DNA of 64,000 bases from Cliona cf. orientalis (GCA_963930775.1 OZ005692.1:5318135-5382134), one strand, 5' to 3'; shown: positions 1 through 12,095, numbered from the stretch's first letter. Program-made: numbers and translations. Notes: generated from the sequence alone by a model not told the origin.

Positions 1-2413
1 GCCTAATAAGGCTTTTTTTTTTTTTTTTTTTTTTTTTAAGTCGTTGCGGTTAATAGTTAAGAAAGAATGCTTTGATCTTGCTTTGAAGTGGGCAATTACC
101 GGTGTTTTCTTCAGGGGCCACTTCCGGTCGCTAATTACACGCGCATAATCATCCCTGGCCGATTCTAGACACGCCCACCTTCGACCAAAAGCACTCGTAT
201 GGCCTCTTCGGCCACGCCCCTTCACGATACGCTAATTGAATTAGCCAATCCTGACGCTCACGCCCACGCACTTTAATGCTACCTTAAGCTTTCTACTATG
301 CCATATACTGTGTACAGTAGATAAGTTTTAAGGTACCATTAAATTGCGTGGGCGTGAGGTGGGGGATATGACACCTAAACCACATCAAAGTCATTAGTGA
401 GGTGCATGGTGTGTAACCACGCCCTTTTAATTGCACAGGTCTCAGGGGTGTGGCTGCTAGAGCCGGAAGTGTTCATTTAATATCCTCCATGGACCGGAAG
501 CCGAGCCGGAAGGGAGGGGCCAGGCCACGCCCAAAACAGCCCCACCCTGTTCCCCAAGGACCACCATTCTCAATCAAGTGCCTACTAACCACCGGATGTC
601 CACCGGAAGCCCACAATCAATCCCAATTAAAACACACAGCTTCCTCAAGGCCAAAACACGCACAAACACTTGGAGGCCGTTCTGCCACACCGCCCACACA
701 AGAGCTCACCTCATTTCCTGTGTGGGCGGAGTAACAACACGTCATCGCAACCACATCCGCTTCAAACCATCGTCAGCTTCCGTCCAGCCGTACAGGCCCC
801 TCGATCGCACCGGCGTACAGTGCCTCATTAACTGACATGGCCTCACCTTTGACCTCCTGCCACGCCCCCAAAGCCTCCTCGCGGGGTTCAAAGGTCACCA
901 CCGCTTCCGGGACACGCCCACCTATCGCCGAGGCCAAGTCCCAGGCGCCGATATCCAAGCACTGGCCCGTGAAGCCACGCCCAATCGGAAGCAATAAAAC
1001 CTGCATTAACGCACACGCACGCACTCCACACAGTGCCAGGAACACGCCCACATGCTTAATTAGGCCTAATAAGGCTTTTTTTTTTTTTTTTTTTTTTTTT
1101 AAGTCGTTGCGGTTAATAGTTAAGAAAGAATGCTTTGATCTTGCTTTGAAGTGGGCAATTACCGGTGTTTTCTTCAGGGGCCACTTCCGGTCGCTAATTA
1201 CACGCGCATAATCATCCCTGGCCGATTCTAGACACGCCCACCTTCGACCAAAAGCACTCGTATGGCCTCTTCGGCCACGCCCCTTCACGATACGCTAATT
1301 GAATTAGCCAATCCTGACGCTCACGCCCACGCACTTTAATGCTACCTTAAGCTTTCTACTATGCCATATACTGTGTACAGTAGATAAGTTTTAAGGTACC
1401 ATTAAATTGCGTGGGCGTGAGGTGGGGGATATGACACCTAAACCACATCAAAGTCATTAGTGAGGTGCATGGTGTGTAACCACGCCCTTTTAATTGCACA
1501 GGTCTCAGGGGTGTGGCTGCTAGAGCCGGAAGTGTTCATTTAATATCCTCCATGGACCGGAAGCCGAGCCGGAAGGGAGGGGCCAGGCCACGCCCAAAAC
1601 AGCCCCACCCTGTTCCCCAAGGACCACCATTCTCAATCAAGTGCCTACTAACCACCGGATGTCCACCGGAAGCCCACAATCAATCCCAATTAAAACACAC
1701 AGCTTCCTCAAGGCCAAAACACGCACAAACACTTGGAGGCCGTTCTGCCACACCGCCCACACAAGAGCTCACCTCATTTCCTGTGTGGGCGGAGTAACAA
1801 CACGTCATCGCAACCACATCCGCTTCAAACCATCGTCAGCTTCCGTCCAGCCGTACAGGCCCCTCGATCGCACCGGCGTACAGTGCCTCATTAACTGACA
1901 TGGCCTCACCTTTGACCTCCTGCCACGCCCCCAAAGCCTCCTCGCGGGGTTCAAAGGTCACCACCGCTTCCGGGACACGCCCACCTATCGCCGAGGCCAA
2001 GTCCCAGGCGCCGATATCCAAGCACTGGCCCGTGAAGCCACGCCCAATCGGAAGCAATAAAACCTGCATTAACGCACACGCACGCACTCCACACAGTGCC
2101 AGGAACACGCCCACATGCTTAATTAGGCCTAATAAGGCTTTTTTTTTTTTTTTTTTTTTTTTTAAGTCGTTGCGGTTAATAGTTAAGAAAGAATGCTTTG
2201 ATCTTGCTTTGAAGTGGGCAATTACCGGTGTTTTCTTCAGGGGCCACTTCCGGTCGCTAATTACACGCGCATAATCATCCCTGGCCGATTCTAGACACGC
2301 CCACCTTCGACCAAAAGCACTCGTATGGCCTCTTCGGCCACGCCCCTTCACGATACGCTAATTGAATTAGCCAATCCTGACGCTCACGCCCACGCACTTT
2401 AATGCTACCTTAA
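1..2413. repeat. 1063-bp tandem repeat (satellite-like), about 2.27 copies
   Basis: Copies begin at 1, 1064 and 2127, so the period is exactly 1063 bp. Wherever I compared them the copies match, including a run of exactly 25 T in each (13-37 in copy 1). The third copy stops matching at 2414, inside an internal inverted repeat. The left end lies outside the window. Each unit is rich in CACGCCC/GGGCGTG motifs (about a dozen) and in CCGGAAG-type motifs (several). Both strands carry open frames of 85-171 codons, but these have no recognisable domain, no splice signals and biased composition, so I do not call genes. It could be a young satellite, a recent tandem duplication or an assembly artefact; near-identity fits any of them. 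Confidence 0.9.
253..358. repeat. Inverted repeat inside each 1063-bp unit
   Basis: The left arm around 253-288 (CTCACGCCCACGCACTTTAA, then GCTACCTTAA) is answered by the right arm around 329-358 (TTAAGGTACC, then GCGTGGGCGTGAG). The arms enclose about 40 bp of loop. The same structure recurs at +1063. The third copy of the unit ends exactly in this palindrome, which suggests that breakage or recombination at the hairpin set the array edge. Confidence 0.7.
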
Positions 2414-2592
2414 ATAGCTACAAGATGAAATCAATTGATGCAAAGCTATAAATGCCTATAGAGCTTCCACCTTTGGCAGGAGGAGGGTACATATCCTGCA
2501 TGCACACACCCCAGATTGGCAAGCTGGCCTAGTATCCTGCCCCCCCTATGAAAAATTTCTAGCTACAGCCCTGATGCATATAAATAATATTG

Positions 2593-2960
2593 TCTTTGAC
2601 CCAGATTAGAAAGTTTGGCTGTCATATTGGGGGTGAGGAGGACATTGTTGGAAGAGAGATCTCAGTGAATGATGGGAGGAGTTTGGCTATGGAGGTAGCA
2701 CAAACCCAGAGCCACATCATGAAGGATATGATCTCCTTTGGGAGAATGCCGTATTGCTCAATGCAGGGGGTGAGGTTGGTGGGGAGAAACTCCATGACTA
2801 GGTTGGGTGCTCGCACTCTTTGCTGGAAATAGACTCCCAGATCTAGAAATTAGACAATGTTGGGGTGGCGTACTTGACTGAGTAGATAACATGCAGGAAG
2901 ATGCCAGCTACACTGTTTGCAGATTTGAGGATCAAACCCAGTGTATGTTGCTCTCACTGC
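2593..2960 (-). pseudogene. Protein kinase pseudogene fragment (tyrosine-kinase-like family)
   Basis: Read on the minus strand, conceptual pieces line up with the middle of a kinase domain: VRHPNIV, then a GVYF-like strand and LVMEFLP (hinge, about 2760-2800), then ILHDVALGLCYLHSQ (helix E), then the catalytic loop with DLSSNNVLL, then KLSNLG in place of the usual DFG/DLG segment. Damage is plain. There is a stop just after HPNIV (2850-2852). The HRD arginine codon has become TGA (2662-2664). A frameshift lies near 2730 between PKEI and ILHD, and the metal-binding Asp is replaced by Asn. The N-lobe beyond about 2880 is only faintly readable and no C-lobe is seen. This is a dead partial copy; the parent family is large in sponges (recalled, not searched). 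Confidence 0.75.
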
Positions 2961-3846
2961 CATGACACTTGAATTTCTTTACAAAGATTAATGAATCCAC
3001 TGGAGTGTGGAATCCTCACTGCCACATGCATGATTCCCACGCTGACGGGTGTATAGCATAGTTCACTGCATACATGCATGATCGTTTAATATCAGGAGTA
3101 TTGAACTACATATCCTGCACCAGAATATTATAGGGTTCTGGTAGATGATATATAGTACTGTTATCTTCAGCCCAGTGCGTCAGTGCATGATCTAGGCTGA
3201 GTAGGGGAAGGCACCTGGCTCTGTCACTATATAAACTGAAAGCCTCTGTGATATACATGCCAGTACCCAAACTGACTCTTGAGAGCCATGACATGTATAT
3301 ACTCCCTGTGCACTATCCACTGCATTAACAACTGACCAGCAAAGCACAGAATGGCAATCAGTCATGTAGCGCTGAGGTAGGTACCATGTAAACACATACT
3401 GGTAACAGCTGCACACTACTACTGTAATACCACTTAGGCTGGACTTAATACGACTACTATTCCTTCTTTCCAGTTAACACAGGAAGTATCATATATAGTA
3501 CTGGGTATTCATTGTTTCTAATCAATGGGGAAGTTTATAATTTATGTATGACGTACTGCACATCTCATGCTATGAATGCCATTAACCCCAAATGACAGTG
3601 CAAACAATGATTGTGCAAACACTTCCTTAGAATGTCCTGATTCACTCTAACAGAGTCATCCTCTACAATTAAGAGTGCATGCAACGTACTGGAGTACCTA
3701 TATATAGCTAAAAATTAATACCAACAAGAAAACAGCTGTATATATAAGAGTTGAATCACTGCATGCCTTAAGGAGTCTAACAATAATATATTATTGATTG
3801 ACAATCAGCTGCAGTTATAATTATATACTCTTAATACTGAGGAACC
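2961..3846. other. AT-rich intergenic stretch
   Basis: No coding exon with good splice borders and no inverted-repeat element was recognised here. It lies between the kinase pseudogene and the first ATG of the next gene, so it should include that gene's promoter and leader. The ATG at 3847 sits in a good context (ACCATGG). Confidence 0.5.
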
Positions 3847-6738
3847 ATGGCCAGCAAAGGCAGCAGTACGGCACCAAGAAAGCTTCCAAAGGTACAATTT
3901 ATGCATTATCAGGCATGTAGCAGTTTTAATTGTCAAAATTAATAATATGCATGATAGAATAGTATGTATACACGGGAATTTTCCTTTCACATTTGTGGTG
4001 GAGACCATCTGAATATCATAAGAGCTGATATACACCCTTTGTGGAAGGATATTCCAGAAGCAACATCACAAGATGAACATTACCACACAATTCAGTGTGC
4101 AGAGGTAATTAAAGAAATCATGATAGCAATACGGTAATATAGTATGAAATAATGATGAGTAATCTATGAATATATTCTAGCTGTTGCACTAAGACTGTAT
4201 ATTATTATTAAATTTTAATAATTATAATATGGTATATATTTCAGGCCTTAGACTATACTTATTTAGCACAATTATTATAATAATTATATTATACGTATAG
4301 TAATTATTAATTTTGTGTCTACTAATAATAATAGATGACAAGACTTCAAAGTGGGAGGAGGTATGTGTACATGTGTTAATAAAAGCTAGTGAACAATTGT
4401 TTTGACAAAAGCTAATATTATCATCTCAGTGTGGAGAAACAAACATCAAATTGAACATATCTCTTACTGAAACCAAGAGCGATCATATTATTATTCAGCA
4501 TACTAATATTAATTATATAGTATTTGTTACTCAGATATGCTCCAAGGGAAGACTTTAGTGGGAATTCACGATTATGTACGCAACTGAGATGACCCTAAAA
4601 TTTAATAGTCAAAACAACAATTCTTGTGTGCATGCATGCGGTGACTTGAGCTGCATTAAATTAACTGTTACAGCATTAATGATGAAGATATCAGCAGATT
4701 GAAGGACAAGCTGAGAAATTTCTTTAAGGTAATGGAGACTCGTCAAGTGAACATGAGTTTCAGATATGAAGCAAGGTATTATGGTAGAGAATAGTATTCT
4801 TGATACATGCCACTGTTTAATTAACTTTAAAACACACTTAATTGCTAACATACCTTTTTGAACACATCAAGCATACAGCTACTGGATTGTGTAATTATAA
4901 TTTAGGTTTGGGCATCTTTTTGTTTATCCAAAAGATCAGATATCAGGGTCCATTTCTGGACCAGTGACACCACGTCTTCTGAAAGGACCCACATTCGGGA
5001 GAGAATTTGTAACGAGGTACATTATAAGCACATATTTATATTAATTATTATAAATTATTTATTAATAACAGGCTTGTCAGTCAGTGTGATATTGAAGCAT
5101 TCAAGCAGGAGCACTGTGAAATGATTGTCAATCATGATGTCATTACATACAAGATAAACTTCACACAGCATCTAGATGGGAAGAAATTCTGCGGCGTTTG
5201 TTACATTGAAGAGAAAGCTGGCTCATTTACCCTTCTCGGTGTTCATAACAGCAGTGATGAAATCATCGGGGTGAAAATTGATATTATTCGACCAGGAAGG
5301 TGCACTATAAGTATAGATGACACACAGAATCTGATTCAGTGATTACCATTAAATTGTTTTCACTGGAGATTACCCCTTGCAGGACGTACGATATCAGAGT
5401 TGCAAGCGGAGTACATAATTACAACGAAGATATTATTGTACCAGACTGCATGAAAACGGTTGCAGAGAGAATAACTACATCACTTACAAGGTTGTTACTG
5501 ATATCATGGATATAATATGATTGGACCAATTATGGTGGCACAATTGAAGAATAATAGGGACAAAATTTTGGTGGCGCTAGCATTGAGCATATAATTAATG
5601 ATTGGTCAGATTTGGTTAAGGCCTACATGTATGTGGTGGAATTTATTGAAATCATGCAGTGGAACCTCTCTAATATCGTAAATATCCATACTACAGCATT
5701 GCATGGAATCAATTCTGAATATTGAAGTCAGCTGGTGCCCTTACCTCAAAGTTTCTATTGGATACAAGGGGTAAAGGGGTGATTGTGCCTACACATCTGC
5801 TATGAATAGGTCCTCTATTATAATAATATTATTATAGTTTGCATGAAATGTACCAGCTTTAGAGATCTGCATCAAACATGCATGCAGGTGATGGAATTTA
5901 ATCCATACTTGATGGAATTTAATCCATACTTTAACACTTGAAATTCGCAAAAATGAAAATTTTTTTACTGATGTAGGTCCTCATTCAACCAGAGAGAAAT
6001 CCGCTTACAGGTTGTCAGTGAAAATTTTGAGGTGAACTACATACGTGAAAGCAAAACACACAAATACACATGGAAGAGAAATCCTCGGTACATAGCAATG
6101 ATGTAGTAAAGGAATAATTTTTACTACCCGTGTTGCAATAATAAAATATTGTGAATCATAGTTGGGTGTTTGTTGAGCATGATATACAACAGCTCAACTA
6201 CAAGGAGGAGAACCATCGGATTTTAAAGAGGGACAAGCAGTTCCATCCTGTACCCATCACATTTACAGATTGCCGAAAGGAAGTTGAGGTAACCTATATA
6301 TCATCACATATAATTATTATTATACTAATAGATGAACTTAAGTTGGCGAGGTTTAAAAACTCACCAACGAAACCTAATGCACACAGACCTATGGTGCTTA
6401 TTATATTATTCAGATCACCATTTATATTTTGCCATTACCAACTGAGAGTATAGTTTCACCAAATCTGAAACTATTGCATAATATTATGCCATGCTGCAAA
6501 GTTACCCATGCACTATAAAGCATTAGCTATAGTATAATTAGAGCTGTACTAACGTGCTAATCGCGAGCAAAAAATATTTTACCTGCAGCTTTGGTCAAAA
6601 GTGCACTGTCAGCCGGATGGGACAAACCACTGGAGCACAGAGCAAATGATGGCTGGCTTTGATGAGTTTGTGGGTACATGCTTTGACATAGCAGGACTAC
6701 TGGATGACAGTGTGTCCGTTCCACAAGTTGAGCAATAA
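3847..6738 (+). CDS. 11-exon gene, unrecognised protein of about 393 aa
   Basis: Proposed exons: 3847-3891, 3958-4104, 4335-4360, 4535-4575, 4688-4775, 4906-5016, 5072-5299, 5383-5490, 5977-6087, 6162-6288, 6589-6738. With these borders, all GT/AG, one frame runs from the ATG (context ACCATGG) to a TAA without interruption: 1182 nt. Exons 5-11 are very secure; the acceptors of exons 2 and 5 are the weakest. Introns are 56-486 bp and AT-rich, the compact style of this genome. The protein is soluble and mixed in charge, with no signal peptide or membrane span. Landmarks are FGHLFVYPKDQ, GRTYDIRVASGVHNYNED and a C-terminal GFDEFVGTCFDIAGLL. I do not recognise a family and offer no function. Its neighbours give no clue, since it is flanked by repeats. 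Confidence 0.72.
5889..5930. repeat. 21-bp tandem duplication in an intron
   Basis: Two exact adjacent copies of a 21-bp unit (starting TGATGGAATTTAATCC) lie in the 486-bp intron before exon 9 of the unrecognised gene. It is a simple local duplication with no apparent coding role. Confidence 0.85.
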
Positions 6739-7149
6739 TAATAGCTGACACTCAGTATTTTGACAAAATGTCACAAAAGTAAATTTATATTAGTAGCTAA
6801 TAAACTATGATTGCTATACTAAAATTTTGTGTTGCTATATTAAATTGCCGTACTATCTATGCACGCATGTTTTTAATACTGTATAATCATTCCAGTTACA
6901 AAGTTGAATATTTGGATATTATTGACAAAGAATTTTAACTATATTATAATTAGGTATTCTATTTTCATCACAAATGAGTTAGGTAACATATATACATGCA
7001 CTTACAGAGTACTACAATGTCATGTACTTCTCCTCAGACTGAACTTTGTATTGACTTGATGCCTGGTTAATATGAGTGGTTGTGCCTTTAACAACCCTAC
7101 ATGTATTCTTTTCGAAATGAGCATATATACTAGACTAAGTAAGGACCCT
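6739..7149. other. 3' flank of the unrecognised gene
   Basis: AT-rich sequence after the TAA. It includes AATAAACTAT-like stretches around 6796-6806 that could serve as a polyadenylation signal for the upstream gene. I see nothing else supportable. Confidence 0.4.
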
Positions 7150-7600
7150 TACAACTTGTGCAGTGATGGGCATACTTCACGGATTGATGGTGCAATAGGG
7201 ACCCTCTTCCACATTGAAGAGAAAACACAGCATTGCCTTCAGACGACCAAGTTCTCCGTGCCCTGTTTAATTGCCAGGACATAAAAGTTACCCCAAGATC
7301 TGAGTTGTCTCAGCACTGATTGGTAACGTAATAAACAATTTGTACCCACAATAAGATGATATGCTTCTCCTTCCCTGCAAAGCAAAGACTATACAAAAGT
7401 GGGGTTGAGTGTTGACCACTTCATATCCTTACCTGATGCCTGTATGCCCTATCATACTGTGCCCACATCAGCCCATGAAAATCCTTGGCACACTTAATAG
7501 CAGTCACCTGGTATGACATAAACTCGGGCACCATGGTTGGATCAACACTCAAAAGCACTCCCACTGGTACCACTGCAGCAATGCACTGAAGCCTTTATAG
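7150..7600 (-). pseudogene. Decayed retroelement gag-like / zinc-knuckle fragment
   Basis: On the minus strand at about 7429-7590 one frame reads DPTMVPEFMSYQ followed by CAKDFHGLMWAQYDRAYR. This resembles the conserved block (short aromatic run, then WxxYDRxFR) that precedes integrase/recombinase or reverse-transcriptase genes in many invertebrate retroelements. Further along the strand come a WSTLNPTFV-like piece and, near 7160-7210 in a shifted frame, a Cys/His cluster (YAHHCTSC) like the usual C-terminal zinc knuckle. Stops and frameshifts separate the pieces, so this is a relic. Assignment to a DIRS-like or Gypsy-like class is inference from recalled similarity. Confidence 0.5.
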
Positions 7601-8559
7601 GATATGGAGCAGGTCTTCTCCTAGGAAAGACCATGTGGTCATCTTTGAGTCCTCTTCGATCCTCAATAGCTAATCCATGTTTCTAGCATGATATCCCCAT
7701 CTTCACTAACTCCAGTCGGATTACTTTTTAAGTCAACTTTTGGAAGTACATGACATTATATTTCTTCCCCAAAGTATGATTGAGCCCACAAATGGAGCTG
7801 ATCGAAGCATCCACCCAACGAGACTACTGGCTGAATGGCTGTACTGATGATGAAGATATCACTAATTGAAACTAGTTGGGAAACACTCAACAATAACACT
7901 GGTAACCAAAACACTGCACTACCAGGGCTGGCACCCAGACTGCTAGCAGGGAGACTCGGAGGAAACCCTTGGCAGGCAGACCATTCAACACCGATGCTGA
8001 TGCTGAGATCAAAGGAACAACAAACTAAGCAATATAGACACCATCACAGCTGTTCCCGGGAGCGCAAAGGTGCTCTATAAGGTGAATTCAACTCTGTGGA
8101 GCAGTCATCTCGAAAAACTATAAAATAGCACTTGCTCTTGCTCACCTTCAGCACCACTAACGACATTTTTGTGAGTTCAAATTTCAGCAAACGACGTCGA
8201 TATTCCTGACCCAACTATGACCTTTTATGCCGCGCATACCGTAGCCGAGACGCACGAGGTCTTCCACAACATGGAATGCACACACAAACCGTAGATACAC
8301 GAACAGATGAGTGGCTGAAACTCAGAATACATGGAACATGAATATTCTACTCCTTGGCATGCGTTTGCAGGGATTTTTTTACCACACCATTGTAACCAGC
8401 AAAGAATACCACTTACAATAATATTAGAGTAAAAATCATTATTCTTATACCGTAAAGGTACATTTTTCTGTACGTGAAAAAATTATGTGAATCGATCAAA
8501 ACGGGCCTTCTTGAAAAATTTACGCGATTTTTATTTATGCGTTTAAACGTTGCATGCAT
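7601..8559. other. Unassigned, probably decayed transposon flank
   Basis: Moderately GC-balanced sequence that continues upstream (on the minus strand) from the gag-like relic. No intact frame or clear domain was found, and a boundary of the relic could not be set. At 8450-8560 it becomes AT-rich and leads into the outer arm of the next inverted-repeat element. Confidence 0.4.
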
Positions 8560-9158
8560 TACTATGGTGTGTTATCAGTGTCAAAAATAGGGTGCTCATA
8601 TTAGAGGGTGGTAATCAGAGAGAGGGTGGTTCTCAAAAGAGGGTGCTTTATTATTAGAGGGTGATAAATAGAAAGAGGGTGTTTTTCCAACAGATAGTAG
8701 TATTTGTGGGTGTGAGTCAACAGGGGGTGCAAAATTTGATGTTTTACACAATGTTGATCATCATGTAGTTATAATTATTACCTATACAATGCATGCATGC
8801 AACAAAGAATCTGATATTATTTTCTAGTCTCTAAGGCTATAATGTCATGTATATGAATACCGAATCCCCTTTACACTTCCTCTTCCTTTTAATTTATTAC
8901 AACTCCACCCACTTCCAAATGCAGTGCAGGAATCCACCAAGGCATATAAATACATCACAAGAATACTGTACCATCATAATAATTACTAGAGACGATGTTT
9001 TAACATCAATGGGGCGAGCCTCCGCGAACCCCACACAAGTACAATGGTGTTCAGATCGGAATTAATTATAAAATTGTTATGATTGACTCAAGGGAGTGGA
9101 AACTATGGGTAGAACGTGTTTCTAGCTACTCATAGAGTCATAGTTCAGCGATGATCAT

Positions 9159-9521
9159 TGGGCTTTTCCATTTATTAAGCAAACACCCCCTATTGAGGAG
9201 CAAATTGTGAAATGACCCCTCAGGAACTAATTAACTTGTTTTGCCCCTCAAGAATAATTAATTTGGACAGTTTATCCCCCTAGGATCAATTAAATTTATC
9301 TGAAATACCCTCTGGAAATTAATAAGTGGTAGCTTGACCCCTCCGGAATCTGCTTTTTGATAGAAAATACCCCACAAGATTAATTAAAATCACCAAAAGA
9401 GGCCCATAAGAACTAATTAAATTGCCAAAAGGACCCTCAAGAAACTCGCAAAAAAAGGCCCCTCAGGATGTAATTATCACTCCTCAATGGGGGGTGCATG
9501 CCTATTAAATGGAAGAGCCCA
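9159..9521. mobile_element. MITE with internal tandem degenerate repeats
   Basis: The terminal inverted repeats are about 41 bp with few mismatches: TGGGCTTTTCCATTTATTAA at the left, and at the right the complement of TGGGCTCTTCCATTTAATAG. Both continue through a CACCCCC...TTGAGGAG block. The interior is a run of degenerate units of about 35 bp, each with CCCTCAGGAACTAATTAA-like text, so much of the element is a variable tandem array. It sits inside the 8.56-12.03 kb element. Confidence 0.8.
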
Positions 9522-9954
9522 TTATAAATTTTTGCTAGCAACAGTCACTTGTTCTCGATCTTTTTAGGGCCTTGAATTTGGAGTCTCACATGGACCCTCT
9601 GCACTCGTAATGTTTCGCTCTGCCTGCTTAGAACGACATATTTTTCTCTGTAGCCTTGCCCCTCTCACTGTCTGACTCGTCTCTGCAGCATTCCTTTTGA
9701 AATTAATTTTATGATATCTATTTCTGCGTTTTCTCGGTCTTTCTACCTTTTTAGCCGCTCGATGTCACAGAGCTTTCCCTCTTTCTCTAGCTCTGCGTTG
9801 AAGCGTTCGATCCACTCTCGTGCTTGGCTCGTCTCCTCCATATTGATTCAATGTTGTGTGCAACTTGTGTGGGCATTAATTGAAAAATATTGAATGTACA
9901 TCGTTCAAATAGAAGAGATATATATACGGTACGGAAGGGCGTACAGCCGATATA

Positions 9955-11311
9955 GAATCGCACTATGTACCGAGAAGCCCCGCGACCTTTGACCTCGCGT
10001 TAACCCCTTCACCGCTTAAGCTGTGCATGCAACGAAGTGGATGCACCAGAACATCACCTCTGCAGCTGGCTTTGATGAGTATTTTAACAGAACTGGCATG
10101 TCTGCAGAGTGTGATAGGAGATCAGCTGATCCATAGGCAGCCAATAGAGAGGAAGGTACTGTTTATGGCTCGACTGAAGTTAGCCTGGGGACGAGGCTAG
10201 GCTCGAAGTTATCGGAGAAGAAAGCAAAGTGCCTTATGTGAGGGTGTTCAACTCTTATATGAACCAACTTATCAGAACTCTAGCCTATGTTGGAGCCACA
10301 TGTACCAAGGAATGAACAGAAAGGAGCCTATCATGAAGAGATCAGAGATTGAACTTCAAGTGACCAGTCTCACAAGACCCATGCATACCATGCAGTTCAA
10401 CACCCCTACTAGAAGAACGATTGAACAGCACCACCTTCCATTCATGATTGGCTTTGGTGTTAATTTAAATTAATAATATTTTGTCATCAATCATGTAAAC
10501 TAAGTATCACTAAAATTAATGTTTTTACAATGGGTCCATCATGCATAATGTGTAGCTACAATAATTACAAATTATCATTCTACAGAGGTTGTAAAAGGAA
10601 GACAGTTGGTTGTACCAGTGTAGCAGCATGATGGTGTCAAAGTGGGAGACTTGGGTACACTATTAATATTATATGAACAAGTGAACCACTTTTATGAGCT
10701 TGACCTTATTTAATAAAGTGAGCCTCTAGGTTAAGACGTTTGTTCAGTATCCTCTGCAGTTGTGTGAATGTGACTTGTATAATTTGCGGGGTATGATGCT
10801 GAATTACTGCCTGCCTACACAACCCTTGAAAACATCTGGTGCAATGAGGTATACTATGCTTACAAATTGCACCCAGCTCAGCCGCGTGTACTAAAATAAC
10901 TGAGCGTGGCTACATTATATGATAGGCTAGCCTTCCATACTGATCCGGATTATTGAACTATTGTGAGAACATTTTTTATTGATTTCTCCTACATAACAGG
11001 CAAGTGTTAATTCAATGTTTAAAATACACACAACCTCAGAATAATCTCCTAAGTTCTATAAATTTTAGTCTTTTAAATAATATGTAGAATTTTAGTATGA
11101 AAATCGCATACTACAATTTAGAAAATTATACAAGCTAGTACAGATCAGAGGATTGATAAAAGTTATTCATGTATCTAACCCCCGCCTTGATACCATCAAA
11201 TCTGTGTGCCTGCTCTGGTATACACTTGCAGCTCTACCTCCGCAATTTGAGCGCTGAAGGGGTTAACGTGAGGTCAAAGGTCGCAGGGCTTCTCGGTACA
11301 TAGTGCGATTC
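9955..11311. mobile_element. 1.36-kb inverted-repeat element nested in the larger one
   Basis: The left end GAATCGCACTATGTACCGAG...GCGACCTTTGACCTC...GTTAACCCCTTCA (9955-10015) is mirrored at 11250-11311, giving TIRs of about 60 bp with four or five mismatches. The interior of about 1.2 kb has no intact open frame. It contains scattered short peptide-like runs such as VPYVRVFNSYMNQL near 10235-10280, interrupted by stops. It is probably a non-autonomous or dead DNA transposon. Confidence 0.75.
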
Positions 11312-12095
11312 ATATATATATATATACGGAACTTGAAATCTCGATTGGTATCACCTGTGTGGGGCTCGCTTCGGCTCGCCCCAATTACAACTCCACTTAC
11401 TTCCAATTACTCGGATTAAACAGTGCAGGAATCAACCAATAATAATTAATCACAGGAACACTACCCTCACAATTTGAATTAAATATTATTAACTACCCTT
11501 AAGTACTCCACCCACTTTTTGTCACTAGGCTAATATTATCGTGGAACCCTATACTCTTATAGAATCCACACGGCCTCACCCAGAGAAACATTACTGTCCA
11601 TAATGTATTACCGTTATAGTCATAATCACACCACAAGTTAGTACAGTATGCAACAGTTTTTATACCCTCCAGTTGTAAGCACAGAGAGAGAGCATCAACT
11701 CCAAGGATCACCTTCTCACCATCCTAACACTTTGAACTCTCCTATTGATCACACCAAGAAAAGCACTCCTGGAGAAGCCCCATATCTGTAATGATCGCAC
11801 TCCAGTCCCATCATACTATCAAGAGTATACTCTTGATACTATATGCAACAATTTTTGCACCCCCTGTTGACTACACCCGCAGATACTATCTGTTGGAAAA
11901 ACACTCTCTTTCTATTTATCACCCTCTAATAATAAAGCACCCTCTTTTGAGAACCACCCTCTCTCTGATTACCACCCTCTAATATGAGCACCCTATTTTT
12001 GACACTGATAACACACCATACATTACAAACATAATATATTATTATGGCGCGATAATATTTATGCGGATACAAATTTATGCGACAGCCGCTTGACT

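Larger units (their letters stand above)
8560..12025. mobile_element. 3.5-kb element with long inverted arms, containing nested insertions
   Basis: The left arm (about 8563-8735) carries AGAGGGTGGTAATCAGAGAG, TTATTATTAGAGGGTGATAA and CAACAGGGGGTGCA. The same text occurs as its reverse complement in the right arm (about 11853-12020). A second matching pair lies further in: GGGGCGAGCC...CCCCACACA at 9011-9040 against its complement at about 11352-11382. The arms therefore extend at least 170 bp and probably about 500 bp, with gaps. No transposase is readable between them; the interior is occupied by two further inverted-repeat elements. I read this as a non-autonomous DNA transposon later hit by others. 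A possible relic reading frame (minus, 9843 downward, starting MEETSQAREWIERF) is too short to name. Confidence 0.7.

Noticed and set aside
450..2351. Open frames of 85-171 codons in the 1063-bp tandem units, both strands
   Set aside because: They overlap each other on opposite strands, show no domain, run through the T25 tract as poly-Phe or poly-Lys, and exist twice only because the unit is duplicated.
5300..5342. Extension of the 5072 exon to the in-frame stop at 5342
   Set aside because: A donor GTGCAC after 5299 followed by an acceptor at 5382 keeps the frame open into clearly coding sequence; the extension is intron read-through.
10036..10135. AGFDEYF peptide resembling the AGFDEFV of the last exon of the 3847-6738 gene, with about 15 matching bases
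   Set aside because: Only a short match in a stop-ridden transposon interior. In 64 kb a match of this length can arise by chance, and flanking residues do not align.
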